A DNA stretch of 64,000 nt from Arthrobacter sp. D5-1. Lineage in GTDB: Bacteria; Actinomycetota; Actinomycetes; Actinomycetales; Micrococcaceae. This document shows, piece after piece, positions 29,126 to 37,934 of this stretch. The notes below the pieces were generated by a model. That model searched no databases. It had not been told where the DNA came from and worked only from the letters and a program-made list of their open reading frames with translations. The DNA lies in NCBI RefSeq assembly GCF_017357425.1, contig NZ_CP014571.1:1550001-1614000 (forward strand), given 5' to 3'. Made by a program: the position numbers and the translations under genes. Numbering within the stretch: the first letter of the stretch is position 1; each line of letters begins with the position of its first letter.

Positions 29126-29345
29126 CGGCAGTGTTCCTCGAGTACTCACTAACCACCCACCACGCCACTTGGCCCCGCCACCGCACGGGTTTTGGCCAAT
29201 CACTGGAGTAACCCGTGGGAGTGTTGCGCCCAAACCAAGTAGTGCGCCTCTGAGGGACTGAGTACAACAAGGTAGAGGCCCGGAAAAAGCTCCGGACTAA
29301 TCGAGTACCAACTACTGGTGTACCCCGTTCGCCACCCCGGCAGTA

Positions 29346-29492
29346 TTGATCTTGGAAGAACGGTTCAGCCCCAAGCATCACCGGGATTCCGAAAGTCGCA
29401 TCATCCGCATCGGTGGTCTCTTTGAGCCGATGCACCGGACACCGAAAGGTGTTCCGGCCCTGGACGAAGCCGGCGGCGACAGAGTCTTCTGA
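29346..29492 (+). CDS. Candidate 48-aa leader peptide/small protein
   Basis: Open frame from TTG 29346 (alternatively TTG 29352) to TGA 29492, encoding a charged peptide with ERFSPKHHRDSESRIIRIGG in its first half and PKGVPALDEAGGDRVF at its end. There is no convincing ribosome site, so translation is unproven. What makes it notable is position: its stop codon lies in the loop of the hairpin at 29466-29526, the arrangement expected of translation-sensitive attenuation. It could equally be chance. Confidence 0.25.
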   Translation: MILEERFSPKHHRDSESRIIRIGGLFEPMHRTPKGVPALDEAGGDRVF

Positions 29493-29526
29493 GACCGAGA
29501 CTCTCCCCCCAGCCGCCGCCGGCTTC
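29466..29526 (+). promoter_or_regulatory. Composite long hairpin in leader of LAL-like gene 3
   Basis: A perfect 13-bp outer stem (GAAGCCGGCGGCG 29466-29478 with CGCCGCCGGCTTC 29514-29526) encloses an inner stem (AGAGTC 29481-29486 with GACTCT 29499-29504). No T-run follows. It ends 71 bp before the start codon. Confidence 0.65.
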
Positions 29527-29597
29527 TAGGCCAGGTAGCCCGCACTTCGCGGAAATCACCCCTCCCGGACCATGGGACTGCTGCTATTGGAGTGCGC

Positions 29598-32069
29598 ATG
29601 CTGCCGGATCCCTGGCTGGACGAAGACACCGTCACAGTCGGGCTGAGGCCATCACCCTTCCCGGACCGGACGAGGCTCCTGGACATCATCCTTTCCGCAG
29701 TACCGTCGCCCTCCACCAGTGGCATCGTGGTGGTAGGGGACCGAGGATCCGGAAAGACCCACCTGTTGCTCTCGGTCAAAGAGGGCCTCGCCGAAACCAT
29801 GGATGTCAGAAGTTTCGCCGGGAAACCAGAGCTGAAGACCACCAGTTACGGCGCCTTGGGCGCGGCAGCTGAACCCGGCGGTGAAGACACACTGCCGCCG
29901 GGGCTTCACGTCCTCCGGGCCCTGACCAGCACCCTGGGTGCCGCTGAATATTTGTACACACCACAGATGGGCCGACGCCGGAACAAACGCCGGGCTCACA
30001 CGGCAAGGCCGCCGCTGGTGCTGTTGGTGGACGACATCCACTACGTAGACCCAGCCTCCTTGGCCGTCCTGCTGCAACTGATACCCGGCTTCGGGGCAAC
30101 CTTGGTTGCAACTGCCGACAGCCGCCGGCCCCTTCCTCCGGACCTCTACCAACTCTGGGAAGACGGCTTCCTGGAACAGTACGTTCTTCCGCCCTTTACC
30201 TTCAGCGAGGCTCATGCGCTGTCCGAATCCATCCTGAATGGAAAGGTCCAACGCCGTGCCAGCAGCCTTTTAGCCGCCATGAGCGGCTTCAATGTGGGGC
30301 TGCTGGGGATCGCCATCAACGATGCACGGAATGCTGGTCTGCTGGTGCAGAAGGACGGCTTCTGGACCATTGATGTCCGGGCCCACTGCGACTGGCCAGG
30401 TGTGGTGGCACAAGTGCAGGCAGAAAACGCCGCCCGGCCTGCCGAGGAACGGCACGCACTCGAACTCATTGCGCTCGCTGAACCAGTGGCGCTGGACGTT
30501 GTGGAACACCATTTTGGCCGGAGCGCCGTTGAACACCTTCTGGCCAACCGGCACATCCGGCTGCTGGCGGGGCGGCCGCCGCTGGTCAGGACCAGTTCCT
30601 GGCTGCGTGGCGAGGGTACCCGGCTGGCCGTGCCACAACCCAGGAGCCTGGCCCTCCGCCTTGGCGTTGAGGAACCCGCACTCACGCGCGAATCCGCCCC
30701 CACCCTGCTGCGGTGGATGACATGGACCCTTGACTGTGGCCTGACCCTTTCCGATGAAGTACTTCTGGCTACCGCCCCGGCCGCTGACAGGCCGTCAACT
30801 GCAGAACTCGTCATGCGGGCCGCCGCAGCAGTGGCCGGGCCGGGCCGGAAAAACGAGGCCAGGCTCCTCAGGGCGCGGGCCTTGGTTGCAGAAGGCCTGG
30901 TGGGCGAAGCCGCCCCGGAACTGCGGGAGTTGGCAGCAGGTGGGGGATCGCCGGAGGTAAAGGCCGATGCCGGCAGCCGCCTGTTGGCATTGGAACTCCT
31001 GGGGGCTGTCCCGGGTGGAGCAACGTCCGGTCTTTCGGAGGACGCCGGTTCAGGGGAGTCTGCTTCCGGCGCCGGCCAGCCGCAGACCCTGCAGGAAATT
31101 TCCGGCCACGTGGTGTGGAACGTCCGGGAAGCCGAACGGCTCTTACTCGCTGGATCCGCCCCGGAAGCGTTGGAGCGGTCAACTGCGGCAATGGCGGCCG
31201 TTGACGCGGACCCTGCCCTGGAGATGTTCCGGCCTGGGGTGCTGCTCCGGCACGTAGTATGCCTTCGCAACAATCTGGCCTGGAGCCAAATGGATTCACT
31301 CCTGGAGTGTCCTGCGGCCTTTGTCCTCCCCACATACCTGGCCGTGTGCTTGGACGTTGCCCGGGGGTACGCCGAACTCAGCCAGGGGCTTCCCCGCGCC
31401 GCGCGGGGAACTTTGGAGCCGGTCCTCGCGGAACTGTCCGACGCCGGCCTTCCGCCGGTACTGGCATTCGCTGCAGCACTGCTGGCCTACTCCGAGGCGC
31501 TGTGCGGAAACCCTGCGCAGGCGATGGAGCGTAGTGGGCAGAGCCTCGCTGCTTTGCGGGAAGTCGGGGATCCCGCTGGCCTCCTTCCCCAGCTCGGCTC
31601 CGTCTATTTGGCGGCGGCGCAGGACCAGATGGCCGGTAAGCCGGGCCATCTGTTGGCGCTGGCAGAACAACTCCACCACCAGGGCAGCACGTTGTTGGAA
31701 GCCGAGGCAGTGTCCCTCCTGACGCTGAACGCAAGCAGTGCCGCCGTCGACGACCTTGTGGTCCAGCGGCGGCTGTCAGGACTTGCTGCGGAAATTCACG
31801 GAGCCGGAGGAGCCGCCCTGGGAACGTTTGCAGAGGCACTGCTGGACAACGATCCCAAGACGTTGGAAGCTGCGGGAAGAAGTTTGTCTGCCGACAGGCT
31901 GTTTGCCCATGCTTCCGTGTGCTTCTCCCGTGCGGCCAGCGGGTATGAAGCCCGAACCCGGAGTGCAGCAAGCCGGCGCACATTGGTCCTGGTTGAACGG
32001 TTGCGTAACGCGTTCGACAGCGGGGCTGTTCCGCCGCTGGGGTGGGTACCCGGGAGGGCCGGCGGCTGA
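29598..32069 (+). CDS. LAL-like STAND ATPase 3 lacking a DNA-binding domain
   Basis: Third tandem paralogue, 823 aa. Walker A GDRGSGKT (47-54) and Walker B LVLLVDDIHYVD (140-151) are intact, and the remainder is helical and Ala/Leu-rich as in genes 1 and 2. The protein ends (SGAVPPLGWVPGRAGG) without any LuxR HTH. No HTH-like sequence follows in another frame before sufS, so this looks like a genuine architecture and not a frameshift. ATG 29598 has GGAG 5 nt upstream; GTG 29592 is less likely. It may act as a partner or antagonist of the two DNA-binding paralogues; this is inference. Confidence 0.85.
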   Translation: MLPDPWLDEDTVTVGLRPSPFPDRTRLLDIILSAVPSPSTSGIVVVGDRGSGKTHLLLSVKEGLAETMDVRSFAGKPELKTTSYGALGAAAEPGGEDTLPPGLHVLRALTSTLGAAEYLYTPQMGRRRNKRRAHTARPPLVLLVDDIHYVDPASLAVLLQLIPGFGATLVATADSRRPLPPDLYQLWEDGFLEQYVLPPFTFSEAHALSESILNGKVQRRASSLLAAMSGFNVGLLGIAINDARNAGLLVQKDGFWTIDVRAHCDWPGVVAQVQAENAARPAEERHALELIALAEPVALDVVEHHFGRSAVEHLLANRHIRLLAGRPPLVRTSSWLRGEGTRLAVPQPRSLALRLGVEEPALTRESAPTLLRWMTWTLDCGLTLSDEVLLATAPAADRPSTAELVMRAAAAVAGPGRKNEARLLRARALVAEGLVGEAAPELRELAAGGGSPEVKADAGSRLLALELLGAVPGGATSGLSEDAGSGESASGAGQPQTLQEISGHVVWNVREAERLLLAGSAPEALERSTAAMAAVDADPALEMFRPGVLLRHVVCLRNNLAWSQMDSLLECPAAFVLPTYLAVCLDVARGYAELSQGLPRAARGTLEPVLAELSDAGLPPVLAFAAALLAYSEALCGNPAQAMERSGQSLAALREVGDPAGLLPQLGSVYLAAAQDQMAGKPGHLLALAEQLHHQGSTLLEAEAVSLLTLNASSAAVDDLVVQRRLSGLAAEIHGAGGAALGTFAEALLDNDPKTLEAAGRSLSADRLFAHASVCFSRAASGYEARTRSAASRRTLVLVERLRNAFDSGAVPPLGWVPGRAGG

Positions 32070-32114
32070 ACGTGCTGTACGGCACACCTTCGGCACCGCA
32101 CGGCAGGGGCCACC

Positions 32115-32128
32115 GTGGGATAATAGGG
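32115..32128 (+). promoter_or_regulatory. Candidate promoter -10 of sufS-sufU
   Basis: GGGATAATAGGGAG contains a good -10 (GATAAT/TAATAG) about 35 bp before the sufS start, within the 89-bp gap after LAL-like gene 3. No strong -35 is visible. Confidence 0.4.
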
Positions 32129-32137
32129 AGTCCCTGA

Positions 32138-33484
<1,347 letters not shown>

Positions 33485-33551
33485 CCTTCGGCAGCCCTGG
33501 AAGCCAGGCAGCCTCAACCAACGATTTTTCGCAGAACAGGCAACAACCACC

Positions 33552-34004
33552 ATGAGTCTTGACCAGCTGTACCAGCAGATCATCCTGGACCACTCCAAGC
33601 AGCGGCACGGCAGCGGCTTGGCTGAAACGCCAGCCCCCGAAGGTGCGTCCACCGGCCAATCACACCAGCTGAACCCGGTGTGCGGCGACGAAGTAACGCT
33701 GCGGTTGGCCGTTGCTGACGGAACGGTCCGGCAGATCAGCTGGGACGGCGCGGGTTGCTCGATTTCCATGGCCTCGGCCTCGGTGCTCAGTGAACTGGCC
33801 GAGGGCATGTCCGTGGAGGAATTGCACTCTGTGATCGAGAACTTCCGTGAGGTCCTGCGGTCCCGTGGCAAAGTCCAGGCGGACCCGGAGATCCTGGGCG
33901 ACGCTGCCGCTTTCGAGGGCGTTGCCCGTTACGTGGCGCGCGTGAAGTGCGCCATGATCTCCTGGGTTGCTGCCGAGGACGCGCTCAACCAGGCCACCGC
34001 CTGA
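33552..34004 (+). CDS. sufU: SufU sulfurtransferase / Fe-S assembly protein
   Basis: Zinc-dependent sulfur acceptor that relays persulfide sulfur from SufS. The 150-aa protein has the ligands Cys44 and Asp46 (LNPVCGDEVTL), Cys69 (GAGCSIS) and Cys133 (VKCAMISW). It also has the insertion between Cys69 and Cys133 that separates SufU from IscU. The ATG at 33552 is chosen by homology: the frame extends upstream into the sufS end, but the first family residues are MSLDQLYQQIILDH. The ribosome site is weak. It converges on nhaA with only 28 bp between and no obvious terminator. Confidence 0.95.
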   Translation: MSLDQLYQQIILDHSKQRHGSGLAETPAPEGASTGQSHQLNPVCGDEVTLRLAVADGTVRQISWDGAGCSISMASASVLSELAEGMSVEELHSVIENFREVLRSRGKVQADPEILGDAAAFEGVARYVARVKCAMISWVAAEDALNQATA

Positions 34005-34032
34005 CCTTCAGCAGCAGCCCAGCACCCGCGCG

Positions 34033-35352
34033 TCAGTGGCGGGCAAAGACATCCGGTACGCCGTCGCCGTCGTCGTCCCGTTCTTCATCCGCCTGCACCT
34101 GACGGTACCGCCGGTTACGGGCCCTGAGTACGACGGCGGCCAGCAGCGCCGAAATCAGGGACCCTGCCAGGATGGCCACCTTGGCGTGGTCATTGTGGGC
34201 TGAACCGGTGCCAAAGCTCAGTTCGCCAATGAGAAGCGAAACCGTGAAGCCGATGCCCGCCAGAAGAGCCAGCCCAAAAAGGTCGATCCAGGCAATGCTG
34301 GAATCGAGGCTTGCGCGGGTGGTTTTGGTGACCAGGTACGTGGTGCCGAAAACGCCCACTGCCTTGCCCACCACCAGTGCTGCCACAATGCCGACGGCCA
34401 CGGGATCCGTGAGCGCTGCCCCCATGCCATCGAATCCGCCCAAGGCCACGCCTGCGGAGAAGAACGCGAAGACGGGCACGGCGAAGCCTGCCGAGAACGG
34501 GCGCAGCCGGTGCTCGAAGTGCTCAGCCAGGCCTTCGGCCGGTTCTCCCTTCTTGCCGCTGGCCAGGACCGGAACGGCGAAGCCCAACAGCACCCCCGCC
34601 ACCGTGGCGTGGATCCCGGAAGCGTGGACGAAGCCCCACGTGGCCAAAGCAAGGGGTACGAGCAAGTACCAGCTGCGAATCCGCTTCTGGACCAGGAACG
34701 TGAAGAGGGCCAACGGCACCAAGGCGGCCAACAGCATGAGCGGCTGCAGTCCCGTGGAATAGAAGAAGGCGATGATGCCGATGGCGATGAGGTCGTCCAC
34801 CACGGCGAGGGTCAGCAGGAACGTCCGGAGAGCGGCCGGCAGGTGGGTGTTGATGACGGCCAGTACGGCCAGGGCGAAAGCGATGTCCGTGGCGGTAGGA
34901 GTGGCCCAGCCCTTGAGCGTCTCAGGGGACCCGAGGTTGAAGAGGACAAAGATGGCGGCCGGAACCACTACGCCGCCGATCGCCGCGGCGACGGGAACAA
35001 CTGCTTTCGCGGGTTTGCGGAGTTCGCCGGCCACGAACTCGCGTTTGAGCTCAAGGCCTGCCAAGAAGAAGAACACCGCCAGGAGGCCGTCCGAGGCCCA
35101 ATGGCCGAGGCTCAGCTCAAGATGCCAGGGCTCGAAGCCGATCTTGACGTCGCGGAATGCGAAGTAGCCGTCGGCCACGGGAGAGTTGGCCCAGATCAGG
35201 GCGACTACGGTGGCTGCCAGGAGGAGCGCGCCGCCCACTGTTTCCGTGCGAAGGATCGAGAGGATCCTGCGGTACTCGGGGTAACTGGAGCGCGAGAAAA
35301 CTGCGCTTGAGCTGCTGGGTTGCTGAGGGGCTGCAGGGGGCTTCTGGGCCAC
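34033..35352 (-). CDS. nhaA: Na+/H+ antiporter NhaA
   Basis: Electrogenic Na+/H+ exchange at the plasma membrane for pH and salt homeostasis. The 439-aa protein has about 11-12 membrane segments, the signature [37 protein letters not shown] with the ion-binding Asp, and [17 protein letters not shown] with the Asp pair. N-terminal (about 30 residues) and C-terminal (charged) tails are cytoplasmic extensions. Monocistronic, with a long palindromic repeat upstream. Confidence 0.95.
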   Translation of the reverse strand: MAQKPPAAPQQPSSSSAVFSRSSYPEYRRILSILRTETVGGALLLAATVVALIWANSPVADGYFAFRDVKIGFEPWHLELSLGHWASDGLLAVFFFLAGLELKREFVAGELRKPAKAVVPVAAAIGGVVVPAAIFVLFNLGSPETLKGWATPTATDIAFALAVLAVINTHLPAALRTFLLTLAVVDDLIAIGIIAFFYSTGLQPLMLLAALVPLALFTFLVQKRIRSWYLLVPLALATWGFVHASGIHATVAGVLLGFAVPVLASGKKGEPAEGLAEHFEHRLRPFSAGFAVPVFAFFSAGVALGGFDGMGAALTDPVAVGIVAALVVGKAVGVFGTTYLVTKTTRASLDSSIAWIDLFGLALLAGIGFTVSLLIGELSFGTGSAHNDHAKVAILAGSLISALLAAVVLRARNRRYRQVQADEERDDDGDGVPDVFARH

Positions 35353-35442
35353 GGGGGCTCCTTACTTGCGCAAAATCAATCGGTCTCAGGGGAGCACAAA
35401 GGCTCCGCCGACCAGACTTCCCGGCACACCAATAACCATCTT

Positions 35443-35510
35443 ACCCAACTGAGTAACAGCAGAGCGCGTTATCAGCTCCCATAACGCGCTCTGCTGCTAC
35501 TTAGTTGGGT
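35443..35510. repeat. 68-bp near-perfect palindrome (30-nt arms)
   Basis: The arms 35443-35472 and 35481-35510 are complementary at 28 of 30 positions around an 8-nt loop (CAGCTCCC). The outer ends read ACCCAACT and AGTTGGGT. It begins 5 bp past the stop of the SCO4848-like gene (minus strand) and could terminate it, but no T-run follows on either strand. It looks like a copy of a dispersed extragenic palindrome; only one copy is in the window. Confidence 0.85.
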
Positions 35511-35515
35511 GAAAC

Positions 35516-35737
35516 CTAGGCGACGAGGCCCGCAATCCCAATGGCTGCCGTCGCGAGTCCCAGCACCATGGAGATGGTGACCAGCACAACGTGGACCGTG
35601 AGGAACTTGGTGGCCTTGCCTGCGGCATCGCGGGCGCGGGGATCCTTCATGACGCGCTTGAGGAACTGCGGCCACACCACCAGGGACCAGGCCCCGGCAA
35701 CGATCAGGACAACCGCAAGGACAGCGGGGATCTCCAC
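35516..35737 (-). CDS. SCO4848-family small membrane protein
   Basis: Protein of 73 aa with two membrane segments (about residues 4-22 and 46-70) joined by a short basic loop (FLKRVMKDPRARDAAGK). It resembles the conserved actinobacterial SCO4848 family, whose function is unknown. The GTG start lies 1 bp after the stop of the DUF2505 gene, with the ribosome site inside that gene's end, so the two are coupled. Confidence 0.75.
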   Translation of the reverse strand: MEIPAVLAVVLIVAGAWSLVVWPQFLKRVMKDPRARDAAGKATKFLTVHVVLVTISMVLGLATAAIGIAGLVA

Positions 35738-35738
35738 C

Positions 35739-36236
35739 TTAGTGGCTTTCGAGCCAGGCCTGGGCCTGCTGCGACTGGATGTTCAGGGCTTTGCCCACCA
35801 TCGGCTCAGCGGCGTCTGCGATCTTGCCACCGAGGAACGGCACCGAAGAAGACACGTTGCCTTCGAGCTCGATCCGGGTGTTGCTGCCATCAGCCACGAG
35901 GCGCTGGACGGCCGTGACGTCCAGGGGAGCACCCGAGATCTTGAGAGCGATGTTGCTGGCGCGCGAACCGTCGGCGGCGGGAGCTTCCCACTGCTCGGTC
36001 TGGGTGACCTTCAGGGTTTCGCCAACAAACTTGCGGGCAATATCCGGCAGGCGGGTGGTGGGCAGGGTGCGGACGGTGGTGGTGCTGAAGGCGCCGGCGG
36101 GGTCGCCGTCGATGGTGAACGATTCCAGGGAGCCGCCCACCAGTTCGCTCGTGTGACGCAGGAAATCTTCGTTGACGAATACGGCAGCAACGCGGTCAAC
36201 GCTGTGCGGCAGGGTGGTGGATGCGCTCAGGGCCAT
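35739..36236 (-). CDS. DUF2505 domain protein
   Basis: Protein of 165 aa resembling the DUF2505/SRPBCC-like family found in actinobacteria: a start such as MALSASTTLPHSVDRVAAVF, a run of beta-strands and a C-terminal helix. The fold suggests a hydrophobic-ligand pocket, but the function is unknown. First gene of a two-gene unit with the SCO4848-like membrane protein; 47 bp separate it from the SDR gene upstream. Confidence 0.8.
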   Translation of the reverse strand: MALSASTTLPHSVDRVAAVFVNEDFLRHTSELVGGSLESFTIDGDPAGAFSTTTVRTLPTTRLPDIARKFVGETLKVTQTEQWEAPAADGSRASNIALKISGAPLDVTAVQRLVADGSNTRIELEGNVSSSVPFLGGKIADAAEPMVGKALNIQSQQAQAWLESH

Positions 36237-36283
36237 GGGTCCTCCGTGAATGGTGGTGGTGAAGCTTTTTAGCTCCCAACATC

Positions 36284-37825
36284 CTACGGGGTCTCGCTGG
36301 CCACTCCTGAACCGGCGGTCTTGGGCGGGCTTTCCTGGAGGGCGATGGCCGCTGCCGAGATGTTGCGGGCCATGGACGGGAAGATCAAGCCGTGGAACGG
36401 GTAGACACCCAGCCAGTAGAGCCGCCCGGCCAAGCCTCGCGGGAAGAAAATGGCGCGCTGTTTGTAAAGGCTGCCATTACCGTCGGGTTCCACCGCCAGC
36501 TCCAACCATGCCCCTCCCGGTGCCCGCATCTCGGCCCGCAGGCGCAGCAGGTGCCCCCGGTCAATGGCCTCCACCCGCCACCAATCCACTACCTCGCCGG
36601 TGTTCAGCGTCTTGGGATGCCGGCGTCCCCGCAACAATCCGGCGCCGCCTTGGAGCTTGTCAAGCCACCCGCGGATCCGCCAGGCCAAGGGCAGGGAGTA
36701 CCATCCGTTCTTGCCGCCGATGCCCTCGATGATGGTCCAGACATGTTCCGGCGTCGCCTCGCTGTGGAAGGCCCGTTCGTCCAGGAACACTTTGTAACCG
36801 GCCCAGTCGGGGTCGCTGGGAAGCGGATCGGCGTCGATGCCGGCGTTGGCCCAGGTGGTCTCCACCTGCCCGTCCCGTTCCTTGCCGAGCGCCAAGGCGA
36901 CGGCGCGGCGGTAGGGCGTCAGGCCGCCGTCGGGCTGCGGGAAGTAACGGTCGACGTCGTGCTCCCGCGACACCGCGTCATGCTGCAGCGACTGCACCAA
37001 CGGCAGGGACATGGACAACGGAATGGGGGTCACCAAGGCGACCCACAAACCGGCAAGCTTCGGTGCAGGCACAGGGAGCGCAATGACCAGCCGCCGGGGG
37101 AGCCCACGCTCCACGGCGTACTCGTTCATCATCTCCTTGTACTTCAGGACGTCCCGGGACCCAATGTCGAAGGAACGGTTCACCTTCTCCGGGAGCGCCG
37201 CGGCAGCTACGAGGTAATGCAGGACGTCACGGACCGCGATGGCCTCAACCCGGTTGCCAACCCAACTTGGCGCGGGCATCACGGGAAGGGTTTCGGCGAG
37301 GTGCCGGATCATCTCGAACGACGCCGACCCGGAACCAATCACCACACCGGCCTGGAACACGATCGCGTCCACCGGCGAATCGAGGAACACCTTTCCCACG
37401 GTCTCGCGGGACCGCATGTGGACGGAAAGTTCCTCGTTCTCCGGGTGCAGTCCGCCGAGGTAGACAACCCTGTCCACGCCGGCCTCGGCTGCGGCTTCTG
37501 CCACGAGCCGGGCCATTGCTTCTTCCTTGGCCTCGAATCCGCTGCCGGACGCCATGGAGTGGACCAGGTAATACAGGACGTCCACGCCAGCCAGGGCCTC
37601 GGTGAGGCCTTCGGCGTCGGACAAGCTGTTCTCGATGATCTCCACGCGGTCATGCCAGGGAACGTCGGCGATCTTCTGTGGCGTGCGGACCAGGACTTTG
37701 ACCCTGTGGCCGGCCTCGAGGAGCCGGGGGACAAGGCGGCCGCCGATGTAGCCGGTGGCGCCGGTCACCAGAACGGTCTTGGTGTCCTGCGGGGTGTTGG
37801 AATGGGTGGCTTCCGAAGGCTGCAA
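36284..37825 (-). CDS. NAD(P)-binding SDR protein with DUF2867 C-terminal domain
   Basis: 513 aa. The N-terminal atypical SDR Rossmann domain has the nucleotide motif VTGATGYIGGRLVPRLLEAG (about residues 19-38) and YYLVHSMASGSGF. The C-terminal half (from about residue 320) matches DUF2867, an SRPBCC-like domain often fused to such reductases. The family is related to NADH-ubiquinone-subunit-like reductases, and the substrate is unknown. TTG start at 37825 has AGGAG upstream. Divergent from mfd across 109 bp. Confidence 0.88.
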   Translation of the reverse strand: MQPSEATHSNTPQDTKTVLVTGATGYIGGRLVPRLLEAGHRVKVLVRTPQKIADVPWHDRVEIIENSLSDAEGLTEALAGVDVLYYLVHSMASGSGFEAKEEAMARLVAEAAAEAGVDRVVYLGGLHPENEELSVHMRSRETVGKVFLDSPVDAIVFQAGVVIGSGSASFEMIRHLAETLPVMPAPSWVGNRVEAIAVRDVLHYLVAAAALPEKVNRSFDIGSRDVLKYKEMMNEYAVERGLPRRLVIALPVPAPKLAGLWVALVTPIPLSMSLPLVQSLQHDAVSREHDVDRYFPQPDGGLTPYRRAVALALGKERDGQVETTWANAGIDADPLPSDPDWAGYKVFLDERAFHSEATPEHVWTIIEGIGGKNGWYSLPLAWRIRGWLDKLQGGAGLLRGRRHPKTLNTGEVVDWWRVEAIDRGHLLRLRAEMRAPGGAWLELAVEPDGNGSLYKQRAIFFPRGLAGRLYWLGVYPFHGLIFPSMARNISAAAIALQESPPKTAGSGVASETP

Positions 37826-37934
37826 AGGAACTCCTGGGGCTGGGGGTAGAGGTAGGCTGGAATGACCCGGCGTTCATCTGAATTTCCGGGCATTTGTGTT
37901 GCCTGCCCTTGGACCCACCCTAGGAGTTTCTGTC

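Larger units (their letters stand above)
29126..29597 (+). other. 472-bp structured intergenic leader before LAL-like gene 3
   Basis: Less GC-rich than its surroundings. GAGTAC occurs at 29140 (inside the palindrome GAGTACTC), 29260 and 29303; the last begins an imperfect palindrome GTACCAACTACTGGTGTAC (29305-29323). CACGGGTT (29184-29191) pairs with AACCCGTG (29210-29217). A short frame occupies 29346-29492 and a large composite hairpin 29466-29526. It most likely contains a promoter and an attenuator-like leader for gene 3. Confidence 0.5.

Noticed and set aside
29025..29435. 136-codon minus-strand frame in the LAL leader
   Set aside because: Overlaps the HTH-coding end of LAL 2, has low-complexity composition and no ribosome site.
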